Source of the DNA: Synergistaceae bacterium
GTDB lineage: Bacteria; Synergistota; Synergistia; Synergistales; Aminobacteriaceae
Length of the DNA: 55,203 nucleotides
Direction: 5' to 3'
NCBI GenBank assembly: GCA_009783355.1
Contig: WRHH01000013.1
Span: 1 to 55,203 of the forward strand
Shown here: positions 34,160 through 42,754 of the stretch, in pieces
Layout of the letters: each line of letters begins with the position of its first letter
Position numbering within the stretch: position 1 is the stretch's first letter
Program-made: the position numbers and the translations under genes
The notes under the pieces: generated by a model
What the model was told of the DNA's origin: nothing
What the model saw: the letters and a program-made list of their open reading frames with translations, nothing else
Databases searched by the model: none

Positions 34160-34555
34160 ATGGAGACTCCGATGTATTTCTGGGGAACTGGACGTCGTAA
34201 AAATGCTCTTGCCAGAGTAAGGATTCGTCCGGGCGACGGGACAATAAAAATAAATGAACGCGAGGTTGAAGAATATTTCCCTCGTTTGGTTTGGCAGACG
34301 CAAGTTGTGCAGTCGTTAAGAGCAGTAAACCTTGAAGGCAAAGTCGATGTGTTTGTTCGCGCTACAGGCGGCGGACTAACCGGTCAGGCGGGAGCTGTTA
34401 AGCTTGGAATCGCGAGAGCGCTTCTTAAGCTTAATCCGGAGCTTCGCCCCTTATTGAAAAAGGAGGGGCTGTTGACTCGCGACCCGCGTATGGTCGAGCG
34501 TAAAAAGTTTGGGCAGAAAGGCGCGCGTGGAATGCGCCAGTACTCAAAGCGTTAA
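34160..34555 (+). CDS. rpsI: 30S ribosomal protein S9
   Basis: The 131-residue protein shows the S9 pattern: FWGTGRRKNALARVRIRPG, the central ATGGGLTGQAGAVKLGIARA and the basic tail ERKKFGQKGARGMRQYSKR that reaches the P site. AAAGGAGAAG precedes the ATG. It follows rplM by 29 bases. Confidence 0.97.
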   Translation: METPMYFWGTGRRKNALARVRIRPGDGTIKINEREVEEYFPRLVWQTQVVQSLRAVNLEGKVDVFVRATGGGLTGQAGAVKLGIARALLKLNPELRPLLKKEGLLTRDPRMVERKKFGQKGARGMRQYSKR

Positions 34556-34838
34556 TAATGAGGTTGTCCTCTAAGGAACGGGGCTGTAATAAAAGCGGGG
34601 TTGTAACAAAAGCAATATATTGGCCGTCCCAAACCGCGATATATAGCGGGCAGGCGGCATCATGAACACAATATATTGCAGGGGCGGCATTGGTGAAGAA
34701 ACTAAGCGATCTGCACGTCTCGTAAACTCGTCGGCAGCCTGCTTATCTGCCGTCAGCTTTTGTTACAGCCCATTACAGTATATTTTGTACAGGGCGCCGT
34801 TACGACATATTGTGGTTTAATCAACCATTTCATTACCT
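34556..34838. repeat. Repeat-rich gap between rpsI and mfd
   Basis: There is no gene here. The stretch contains GGCTGTAATAAAAGCGGGG and GTTGTAACAAAAGC, both variants of the flank of the GGGCGGCA palindromes, an incomplete GGGGCGGCATT palindrome half near 34681, and several ATATATTG segments resembling 12720-12830. It looks like a composite of decayed small repeats. No promoter or binding site for mfd stands out. Confidence 0.6.
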
Positions 34839-37800
34839 TTGCCGCATCCCGCTTTTTTTAATAATATTCAAGAAATAGATGAATTTCTCTGGAACAAAGG
34901 AGCGCAAATACATCTTGCTGCCGGAAGCTCTTCCCGCGCTTGGGCTTGCATTTCTAAATTTCCTATACTGACAATTTTCCCCGACCAAAGACAGGCGAGA
35001 GAGTTTTACTCCGACTGCAAAGCATTATATAACTATCTTAGATCAGACAAATCAGTTTATTACCTTAATGAGCTTCCATTATCCATTGACGGAGCGTCAA
35101 ACAGGTCGCTGCAGATTGAGCGCGGAGAAGCGCTGTCACGCTGGCGTGCAAGCGGCGGGACGTTGGTTTCAACTGCCGGAGGATTATTATCGCCCTTTTT
35201 GAACGCAGACGGAGAGCTTTCCTTAAAGAAGGGTGAAGAATATGGAAGAGAAAGGCTTATAGCATGGCTGGAACGCGCGGGATACAGGCGTTCTGACGTC
35301 GTATGGACTCCGGGGCAGTATGTATTCAGAGGGCTAATACTTGATGTATATGACCCTGTCAATAATTATCCCGCGCGTATTGAATTTTACGATGAGACAA
35401 TTGAAAGCATTCGATCTTTTGATACGCAAAATCAAAAAAGTATAGCGTTATTAAGCGATATAGATTTACACAGCGTAAGTCTGGCGAAAAAAATCTCTTT
35501 ATTATCCTGCCTGCCTGATGCAACACGTTTAGTGCTTTTTGAACCAAAAAGAATTGAAATGCAAGCTGATTCGTATTATCTCCTGTGGTCTGAGCTTGAA
35601 AAAGAAAGCGGCGGCAATAAATATGATAAATTACATTCATGGGAGGATATCTTCATCCCGCTTTCGAGTTACCCGCGGCTTAGAGTATCGAAAGAAGGCG
35701 ATTACAGCGAGGCCGTAATGGCTCTTGAGGATGCTCCGGCATTTAGGGGAGATATGAGTAATCTATCGGATTTTTGCTGCCATTCAAGGAACTCCGGCTA
35801 TGAAATATCAATATTTAGTAAGAATGAACATATTCTCAACCTTAATATTTCGAATATAGAAATAAATAGAGTTAATGATCAGTTATCCGGCGGATTCATT
35901 GACAGAGTTGCCAAAAGAATATTTATATCTGATAAAGAGCTTGCCGGAGTCTCAAAAAGCGCCGACTTTGCGAGCTGGAAGACTCCTGACGAATGGCGCA
36001 GCCGCCTTTCAAGCGGGCAGGTGGTTGTTCACGAAGATTATGGAGTTGCTATATTCAGAGGAGTAGAGGAAGTGGTGACTTCAGGAGAAATAATGGACGC
36101 GCTTGTGCTTGAATTTGCCCAAAATCAACGGTTGTTAGTCCCCGTCCTTCAAATAAGTAAAATAGTTCCGTTGCCTCAGCATGAAGGGGATGAGACAAGC
36201 CTTGATACCCTGCATGGGACGCGATGGAGAAAATCAGTAGCTAAAAGCCGAGAGCAGGCGGAAAGAGAAGCAAAAGAGATCCTTTTTGTTTTTGCGCAAC
36301 GCGCAATGTTGGAAGGTTACTCGTTTCCTCCGGAGGACGAGCTTTACAAAAGCTTCAGTAAAGCGTTTCCATATGTAGAAACGTCGGATCAGCTTGAAGC
36401 TATAAAAGACGTTATGAGGGATATGAGCGCAAGCAGCCCTATGGATAGGCTTATCGTTGGCGATGTTGGATACGGAAAGACTGAAGTGGCGATGAGAGCC
36501 GCCATTCGCGCCGTGGAAGCGGGAAAACAGGTTGTCGTATTAGTACCGACAACGATACTGGCTCAACAGCATGGCAACTCGTTCAAGACTAGAATGACGG
36601 GATTTCCTGTAAATGTCGAGGTTTTATCCCGTTTTGTTTCAAAACCAAAACAAATTAAAATTCTTGAAGCCGTTGAAGCAGGAAAAGTTGATATTTTGAT
36701 AGGCACTGTTCGCCTTTTACAGAAAGATATTAGTTTTAGAAATTTAGGTCTTTTGGTTATTGATGAAGAACATCGTCTGGGTGTTTTACACAAGGAGCAC
36801 TTAAAGCAGAAATATCAAAATATAGATGTCCTCACCCTTTCCGCTACGCCCATACCAAGGACGCTTTCAATTTCGCTGCGCGGCCTGAAAGATATATCTC
36901 AATTGTCTACCCCGCCTCACAATCGCATTCCGGTGGTAACAATATCCGGAGCGTGGCAAGGCTCGCTTGTCCGAAAAGCAATAGCAAACGAACTGCTGCG
37001 CGGCGGTCAAATATATTTTGTAGCCAACAGAATATCAAGGATAGAGAAAAGATTACTTCAACTGAAGAATTACTTCCCTGAGGCAAAAATAGCAGCAGCG
37101 CACGGGCAAATGCCGTCTAGCGAGCTTGAGTCAATTATGCTCGATTTTTATGACGGGCGTTACGATATCCTCGTATGCACCACGATAATTGAAAGCGGGC
37201 TTGATATAGCAAGAGCCAACACTTTAATAGTCGATGACTCTCAGGAACTTGGGCTTTCCCAGATGTATCAGCTGAGAGGCAGAATTGGCAGGCGCGAAGA
37301 AGCAGCATACGCGTATTTTCTATATCCTGAAGGCGCTTCTATACGAAAAGAGACTGCAGAGCGCCTTGACGCGATTACTAAAATGACTGATATAGGGTCG
37401 GGATATTCTCTCGCTATGCAGGACCTTGAGATAAGAGGATCCGGGGAAATACTCGGCGCCGCTCAGCATGGGCGCGGAGAAAAAGGAGGATTTCAGTTTT
37501 TTTACAGTATGCTTGAGCGGGAAATTGAAAAGCTCAGCGGGACTATTAGAAAAGATGTAGTTGTGGAAAGCGATATAAACGGTTTAATACCGAACTATTA
37601 TATTCCTCAAGAGAGCGTACGCGTGACGCTTTATCGCAGATTGCTCAAAATTTCAAGTTGCTCTGAAATTGAGGCGCTTAAAAATGAGATAACTGACCGG
37701 TTTGGAGCTCCTCCTGAGCTGTTGAAATATCTTTTAGATATAACCTTGATTCGTAATACCGGCGCTCAATGCGGCATAGATGAAGTTACAGTAAGAAGAG

Positions 37801-37991
37801 GCAATGTCACGATTAAAGGAGAATCATCAAAATTAAAAGATTTACTGAAGGATTCCCGAAAATGGATATTGCCGTCCGACGCTCTCGAAAAATGTTCAGT
37901 TACAGCGACTGGAGGAAACAGCTTCAGCTTAGTGCGCAGCCTTGCGGAACTGCTTGAAAAGCAATTCGGAATTTGGAATTTTAAAGGCTGA
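34839..37991 (+). CDS. mfd: Transcription-repair coupling factor
   Basis: The 1050-residue protein removes stalled RNA polymerase at DNA lesions and recruits UvrA. In order, there are the UvrB-like N-terminal region (1-about 370), the RNA polymerase interaction domain (about 385-450; SGQVVVHEDYGVAIFRG), the SF2 translocase with Walker A GDVGYGKTEVAMRAA, DEEHRLGV, LSATPIPRTLSISLRG and QLRGRIGRREEAAYAYF, and the C-terminal domain. The start at TTG 34839 is uncertain because no binding site is seen. The last residues (EKQFGIWNFKG) are encoded by an AATTCGGAATTTGG-type tandem repeat, as at several other 3' ends here. Confidence 0.95.
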   Translation: MPHPAFFNNIQEIDEFLWNKGAQIHLAAGSSSRAWACISKFPILTIFPDQRQAREFYSDCKALYNYLRSDKSVYYLNELPLSIDGASNRSLQIERGEALSRWRASGGTLVSTAGGLLSPFLNADGELSLKKGEEYGRERLIAWLERAGYRRSDVVWTPGQYVFRGLILDVYDPVNNYPARIEFYDETIESIRSFDTQNQKSIALLSDIDLHSVSLAKKISLLSCLPDATRLVLFEPKRIEMQADSYYLLWSELEKESGGNKYDKLHSWEDIFIPLSSYPRLRVSKEGDYSEAVMALEDAPAFRGDMSNLSDFCCHSRNSGYEISIFSKNEHILNLNISNIEINRVNDQLSGGFIDRVAKRIFISDKELAGVSKSADFASWKTPDEWRSRLSSGQVVVHEDYGVAIFRGVEEVVTSGEIMDALVLEFAQNQRLLVPVLQISKIVPLPQHEGDETSLDTLHGTRWRKSVAKSREQAEREAKEILFVFAQRAMLEGYSFPPEDELYKSFSKAFPYVETSDQLEAIKDVMRDMSASSPMDRLIVGDVGYGKTEVAMRAAIRAVEAGKQVVVLVPTTILAQQHGNSFKTRMTGFPVNVEVLSRFVSKPKQIKILEAVEAGKVDILIGTVRLLQKDISFRNLGLLVIDEEHRLGVLHKEHLKQKYQNIDVLTLSATPIPRTLSISLRGLKDISQLSTPPHNRIPVVTISGAWQGSLVRKAIANELLRGGQIYFVANRISRIEKRLLQLKNYFPEAKIAAAHGQMPSSELESIMLDFYDGRYDILVCTTIIESGLDIARANTLIVDDSQELGLSQMYQLRGRIGRREEAAYAYFLYPEGASIRKETAERLDAITKMTDIGSGYSLAMQDLEIRGSGEILGAAQHGRGEKGGFQFFYSMLEREIEKLSGTIRKDVVVESDINGLIPNYYIPQESVRVTLYRRLLKISSCSEIEALKNEITDRFGAPPELLKYLLDITLIRNTGAQCGIDEVTVRRGNVTIKGESSKLKDLLKDSRKWILPSDALEKCSVTATGGNSFSLVRSLAELLEKQFGIWNFKG

Positions 37992-38040
37992 ACTAATTCA
38001 AAATAATTTCCGCGTATTGTTTCTCAGTTTGCGATTGTGC

Positions 38041-38049
38041 TGTTATAAT
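38041..38049 (+). promoter_or_regulatory. Extended -10 promoter element upstream of mazG
   Basis: TGTTATAAT is a consensus extended -10 box without a clear -35. Transcription would start near 38056, which leaves only a few bases before ATG 38064 and favours the TTG start at 38103. Confidence 0.5.
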
Positions 38050-38102
38050 TAAGCTCTTGGATTATGTATTTATTTCAGCTTGCCTTGGAGGAAATTTACA
38101 TA

Positions 38103-38906
38103 TTGAGTTCGTTTCTAAAATTAGTCGACATCATGGAAAGGCTTAGAGGAGAAGGCGGTTGCCCGTGGGACCGCAAGCAAAGTTTTGAGACGTTGCGCAC
38201 TTATATTATTGAGGAAGCTTATGAACTTGTCGAGGCTATTACGAACGGGACGACTGAGAATATAAAAGAGGAAAGCGGAGATTTGCTGTTGCAGATTGTT
38301 TTCCTTGCTTCGATAGCTAAAGAAAAATGTTTCTACGATATAGATGATGTTATTGATTGTTTATGCGATAAACTTATACGCAGGCATCCGCATGTATTCG
38401 CGGACGAGAGCGCGGCGGACAGCGATGAGGTTTTGCGCAACTGGGAACGCATAAAACTTGAGGAGAAAGCAGCTGATAAAGATAATTCTTCTGAAAGCAA
38501 AGGTAACTCAATCTTATCTGGAGTGCCGAGAGGACTTCCGGCTTTATTAAAAGCATACAGGATTCAGGAGAAGGCGGCGCATGTCGGATTTGACTGGGAA
38601 AAAGGAGATACCGCGCCTATATTTGATAAAATACAGGAAGAAATTGAGGAAGTTAAAGCTGCGGCGGAGAGTAAGGATACCGTATGTATTGAAGAGGAGA
38701 TAGGGGACTTGTTATTTGCGGGGGTAAATCTTGCACGCCATCTTGGCGCCAACCCTGACGCGGCGTTGGGACGCGCAAACGCAAAGTTTATGTTAAGGTT
38801 TTCAGAAATTGAAAAGTTAGTGCGCCAGAGCAGCCGCGATTGGGCAGATTTTAGCTTGGATGAACTTGACGGTATGTGGAATACGGCTAAAAAAAGAGTT
38901 GGATAA
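38103..38906 (+). CDS. mazG: Nucleoside triphosphate pyrophosphohydrolase MazG
   Basis: The protein (267 residues from TTG 38103) has two tandem MazG domains. The first has CPWDRKQSFETLRTYIIEEA with the EEAYEL and ESGDLLLQI metal ligands; the second has KIQEEIEEVKAA and EEEIGDLLFAGVNLAR. It hydrolyses NTPs to NMPs and pyrophosphate. TTG 38103 follows GGAGG by eleven bases; ATG 38064 lies upstream but has no site. The length and double domain match the housekeeping MazG. Confidence 0.92.
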   Translation: MSSFLKLVDIMERLRGEGGCPWDRKQSFETLRTYIIEEAYELVEAITNGTTENIKEESGDLLLQIVFLASIAKEKCFYDIDDVIDCLCDKLIRRHPHVFADESAADSDEVLRNWERIKLEEKAADKDNSSESKGNSILSGVPRGLPALLKAYRIQEKAAHVGFDWEKGDTAPIFDKIQEEIEEVKAAAESKDTVCIEEEIGDLLFAGVNLARHLGANPDAALGRANAKFMLRFSEIEKLVRQSSRDWADFSLDELDGMWNTAKKRVG

Positions 38907-38970
38907 TTCTTTATTCTAAATTTAGGATATATGTGAAATTGATTACAATCTATGGGGAGGTCATTTTTTA

Positions 38971-40335
38971 ATGACGAAAGTTAAAAGAAAAGCGTTAATT
39001 ATGGAAACTGTACTTAGAGACGGGCATCAATCCCTTATGGCAACCCGCATGAAAACTTCCGACATGATACCAATCCTTGAAAAGATGGATGATATAGGTT
39101 ATTATGCGCTTGAAATGTGGGGCGGAGCAACTTTTGACACTGCAATGAGGTTTCTTGATGATGACCCTTGGGAAAGGCTGCGCGCCATACGCAAACGCGT
39201 GAAGAACGCAAAGCTTCAAATGCTCTTGAGGGGGCAAAACCTTGTAGGATACCGTCATTATGCGGACGACACTGTTCGTGAATTCGTGAAGCGAGCTATT
39301 GGGAATGGTCTGGACATAATACGTGTTTTCGATGCCCTCAATGATCTAAGAAATATGGAAATAGCCGCTGATCAGGTCAAAAAAGAGAAGGGGCACCTGC
39401 AAATGTGCATATCCTACACTCTTTCACCAGTCCATACGCTTGATTCATTTGTAAAGATGGCAGTGGAAATGAAAGGGATGGGCGCCGACTCGATAGCCAT
39501 AAAGGACATGGCGGGGCTTCTTAATCCGGCTGATGTCGTATATCTTGTAAAACAGATAAAGGAAAAAGCAGGCGGAATTCTTATAGATATACATTCGCAC
39601 TACACAAGCGGAATGGCTTCAATGACTTATCTTGCCGCAATAAAAGCGGGAGCTGATATTGTGGACTGCGCGATTTCCCCGTTTTCTATGGGAACCAGCC
39701 AGCCGCCGACAGAGTCGCTTGTGGCCGCGCTTTACGGCTCGGCGTTCGATACGGGGATATCTCTTGAAAAATTGGCAGAGATTGCGTTTTACTTTAAGGA
39801 TATCCGGGAAAAATATGAAAAATTATTCGTGGATATCGGAGTGGACGTTAATGTCTTGCTTTACCAGATACCTGGAGGAATGTACTCGAACCTCGTGAGC
39901 CAGCTTAAGGAGAATAAAGCTTTAGATAAACTTCCAGAGGTGCTCGCGGAAGTTCCGGTCGTAAGAGAGGCAATGGGATATCCTCCTCTCGTCACGCCTA
40001 CTAGCCAGATAGTCGGGACTCAAGCTGTGGTTAATGTCATGACAGGACGCTGGAAAATGTTCTCAAAGGAAGTCCGACAGTATTTCCTTGGGTATTACGG
40101 GCGCACTCCGGCGGATGTTGACCCTGAAGTTAGAAAGCTTGCAATTGGGGATGAAGAGCCTATTACCTGCCGACCGGGAGAGAAGATCCCTCCGGAAATG
40201 GAACAGGCGCGTAAAGATGCAGCTGCATGGACTACTCAGGAAGAGGATGCCCTGTCGTGGGTAATGTTCCCTCAGGTAGCAAAAGACTTTTTACCCAACA
40301 AGTTTGCTAAAGAGGATAAAGGACGCATTGATTAA
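38971..40335 (+). CDS. Carboxyltransferase subunit (oxaloacetate decarboxylase alpha/5S type), copy 1
   Basis: The 454-residue TIM-barrel carboxyltransferase belongs to the OadA / pyruvate carboxylase B / transcarboxylase 5S group. Visible landmarks are VLRDGHQSLMATRMK, EMWGGATFDTAMRFL, LLRGQNLVGYRHY, the carbamylated-Lys region SIAIKDMAGLL, the metal-binding IDIHSHYTSGMASM, PGGMYSNLVSQL and the C-terminal PYC/OADA helical domain (GYYGRTPADVDPEVRKLA). It has no biotinyl domain, so the biotin carrier must be a separate protein. GGGGAGG precedes the ATG. It would transfer carboxyl groups between oxaloacetate/pyruvate or methylmalonyl-CoA and carrier biotin. The specific substrate cannot be settled from sequence alone. 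A near copy follows. Confidence 0.9.
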   Translation: MTKVKRKALIMETVLRDGHQSLMATRMKTSDMIPILEKMDDIGYYALEMWGGATFDTAMRFLDDDPWERLRAIRKRVKNAKLQMLLRGQNLVGYRHYADDTVREFVKRAIGNGLDIIRVFDALNDLRNMEIAADQVKKEKGHLQMCISYTLSPVHTLDSFVKMAVEMKGMGADSIAIKDMAGLLNPADVVYLVKQIKEKAGGILIDIHSHYTSGMASMTYLAAIKAGADIVDCAISPFSMGTSQPPTESLVAALYGSAFDTGISLEKLAEIAFYFKDIREKYEKLFVDIGVDVNVLLYQIPGGMYSNLVSQLKENKALDKLPEVLAEVPVVREAMGYPPLVTPTSQIVGTQAVVNVMTGRWKMFSKEVRQYFLGYYGRTPADVDPEVRKLAIGDEEPITCRPGEKIPPEMEQARKDAAAWTTQEEDALSWVMFPQVAKDFLPNKFAKEDKGRID

Positions 40336-40379
40336 TTTAATCGTGAGAATTAACTAAAATTATAGGAGGTCATTTTTGA

Positions 40380-41780
40380 ATGACGAAGGTTAAAAGAAAA
40401 GCATTGATAATGGAAACTGTACTTAGAGACGGGCATCAATCTCTTATGGCTACCCGAATGAAAACCTCCGACATGATACCTATCCTCGAAAAGATGGATG
40501 ACATAGGTTATTATGCGCTCGAAATGTGGGGCGGGGCTACTTTTGACTCCGCAATGAGGTTTCTTGACGACGATCCGTGGGAAAGGCTGCGCATCGTTCG
40601 CAAATACGTGAAAAATGCGAAGCTGCAGATGCTCTTGAGAGGACAAAATCTCGTAGGATACCGTCATTATGCGGACGATACGGTTCGCGAGTTCGTGAAG
40701 CGCGCGCTTGGAAACGGTTTAGATATAATACGTATTTTCGATGCCCTCAATGATCTTAGAAATATGGAAATAGCCGCTGATCAGGTCAAAAAGGAGAAAG
40801 GGCACCTTCAGATGTGCATATCCTACACCTTGTCCCCCGTCCATACGCTTGATTCGTTTGTAAAAATGGCTGTCGATATGAAAGGAATGGGCGCCGACTC
40901 CATAGCCATAAAGGACATGGCGGGGCTTCTGAATCCCGAGGATGTAGTTTATCTTGTCAAGAACATTAAGGAAAAAGCGGACGGGATACTTATAGATATT
41001 CATTCGCATTATACGAGCGGCATGGCTTCTATGACATATTTTTCCGCTATCGAAGCGGGAGCCGATATAGTGGATTGCGCTATATCTCCATTTTCCACGG
41101 GAACCAGCCAACCACCGACAGAGTCGCTTGTCGCAGCGCTTTACGGTACGCCGTACGATACTGGAGTATCTCTTGAAAAATTGGGCGCTATAGCGTTCTA
41201 TTTCAAGGATATCCGCGAAAAATATAAAAAGCTCATAGTGGATGTAGGAGTGGATGTGAATGTTTTGCTTTATCAGATACCTGGAGGGATGTACTCAAAC
41301 CTCGTGAGCCAGCTCAAAGAGAATAACGCTCTCGACAAGCTTCCGCAGGTGCTCGCTGAGGTCCCGGTCGTTAGAGAGGCAATGGGATATCCTCCCCTCG
41401 TCACGCCAACAAGCCAGATAGTCGGGACCCAAGCGGTGGTTAATGTCATGACAGGGCGCTGGAAAATGTTCTCAAAGGAAGTCCGTCAATATTTCCTTGG
41501 GTATTACGGGCGCACTCCGGCGGATGTTGACCCTGAAGTAAAGAAGCTTGCAATAGGAAACGAAGAGCCGATAACCTGCCGCCCGGGAGAGAAAATTCAG
41601 CCTGAGATGGAACAGGCGCGCAAAGACGCCGCCACTTGGACTACTCAAGAAGAGGATGCGCTGTCGTGGGTAATGTTCCCTCAGGTAGCAAAGGACTTTT
41701 TGCCAAAAAAATATGCCCGCGAGATGATGCGGGATGTAGGGCTAAATGAATTGGTCGACGGAGCCGCATATCCAATTTGA
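40380..41780 (+). CDS. Carboxyltransferase subunit (oxaloacetate decarboxylase alpha/5S type), copy 2
   Basis: The 466-residue tandem paralog of the preceding gene has the same motifs (VLRDGHQSLMATRMK, IKDMAGLLNPEDVVY, IDIHSHYTSGMASM). The sequences match almost everywhere except scattered changes and a different C-terminus (AREMMRDVGLNELVDGAAYP), twelve residues longer than copy 1. It also lacks a biotinyl domain. AGGAGG precedes the ATG, and the upstream 20 bases resemble those of copy 1, so the duplication includes the binding site. It overlaps phoH by four bases (TTGA). Confidence 0.9.
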   Translation: MTKVKRKALIMETVLRDGHQSLMATRMKTSDMIPILEKMDDIGYYALEMWGGATFDSAMRFLDDDPWERLRIVRKYVKNAKLQMLLRGQNLVGYRHYADDTVREFVKRALGNGLDIIRIFDALNDLRNMEIAADQVKKEKGHLQMCISYTLSPVHTLDSFVKMAVDMKGMGADSIAIKDMAGLLNPEDVVYLVKNIKEKADGILIDIHSHYTSGMASMTYFSAIEAGADIVDCAISPFSTGTSQPPTESLVAALYGTPYDTGVSLEKLGAIAFYFKDIREKYKKLIVDVGVDVNVLLYQIPGGMYSNLVSQLKENNALDKLPQVLAEVPVVREAMGYPPLVTPTSQIVGTQAVVNVMTGRWKMFSKEVRQYFLGYYGRTPADVDPEVKKLAIGNEEPITCRPGEKIQPEMEQARKDAATWTTQEEDALSWVMFPQVAKDFLPKKYAREMMRDVGLNELVDGAAYPI

Positions 41781-42754
41781 GCTCTTTTTTTGATTCTGTG
41801 GAATTTGCCTCTGAAGACGCTATGGCGCGTCTTTTGGGCGTTAGAGATGTAAATGTTGACTTGTTTCAAGAAAGGTTCCCCGTCAGCATTATCTTGCGCG
41901 GGCTTTCCGTTCAGATACGAGGAGCTGACGAGGAACCTGTACGAATAGTCGCTAAATTACTTAGGCGCCTTGCTACTGTGGCAAATAAGGGATACAGTAT
42001 TGAACCTGATGATATTAAACATGCTATGGACGCTATAGCGGAGGGAAAGGATCCTCGTATAGAGAGTCTGTGCTCGGAGATTATATGCACCACCGCAAAA
42101 GGCAAGCCAATAAGGGCCAAAACTGTCGGGCAGATGGAGTACATAAGGGCGATGCGCGATAATTATATTTTGTTCGGTATTGGGCCCGCCGGAACCGGAA
42201 AAACTTACCTTGCGGTTTGCGAGGCGGTATCTATGCTGAAATCTCAGAAAATCAGCCGCATAGTTCTTGTCAGGCCGGCCGTTGAAGCGGGAGAAAGCTT
42301 GGGCTACCTGCCGGGAGATTTGCAGGAAAAAGTTGGGCCTTATGTAAGGCCGCTATACGATGCTTTTTTTGAGTTACTTTCTGCTGAACGTTTCTTAAGG
42401 TATGTCGAAAAGAACATTATTGAGATAGCCCCGCTTGCTTATATGAGGGGAAGAACGCTGAATGACAGCTTTATTATTCTGGATGAGGCTCAGAACACTA
42501 CAGCCAAACAAATGAAAATGTTTTTGACCAGGCTTGGCTTCAATTCAAAAGCTGTTGTTACAGGAGATATTACTCAAATTGATTTGCCGTTGGGAAAACA
42601 GTCAGGCTTATCTCAAGTTGGGAAAATATTAAAAGGAATTGACGGGATATCATTCTTTAAACTTACTTCTGCCGATGTCGTAAGACATGAAATTGTTCAA
42701 AAGGTTGTGCAGGCCTATGAGAGATTTGAAGAGCAGAATCAAAATAAAAAATAA
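41777..42754 (+). CDS. phoH: PhoH-like ATPase
   Basis: The 325-residue P-loop ATPase has Walker A GIGPAGTGKTYLAV, the PhoH signature LVRPAVEAGESLGYLPGDLQEKV, Walker B FIILDEAQNTT and the downstream TGDITQIDLPLGKQSGL. An N-terminal KH-like region (about 12-75) is typical. It is thought to act in RNA metabolism with YbeY. TTG 41777 overlaps the preceding stop codon; a weak GGAG lies upstream. It is followed by the membrane HD phosphodiesterase, as in the common phoH-pgpH-ybeY order. Confidence 0.9.
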   Translation: MSSFFDSVEFASEDAMARLLGVRDVNVDLFQERFPVSIILRGLSVQIRGADEEPVRIVAKLLRRLATVANKGYSIEPDDIKHAMDAIAEGKDPRIESLCSEIICTTAKGKPIRAKTVGQMEYIRAMRDNYILFGIGPAGTGKTYLAVCEAVSMLKSQKISRIVLVRPAVEAGESLGYLPGDLQEKVGPYVRPLYDAFFELLSAERFLRYVEKNIIEIAPLAYMRGRTLNDSFIILDEAQNTTAKQMKMFLTRLGFNSKAVVTGDITQIDLPLGKQSGLSQVGKILKGIDGISFFKLTSADVVRHEIVQKVVQAYERFEEQNQNKK

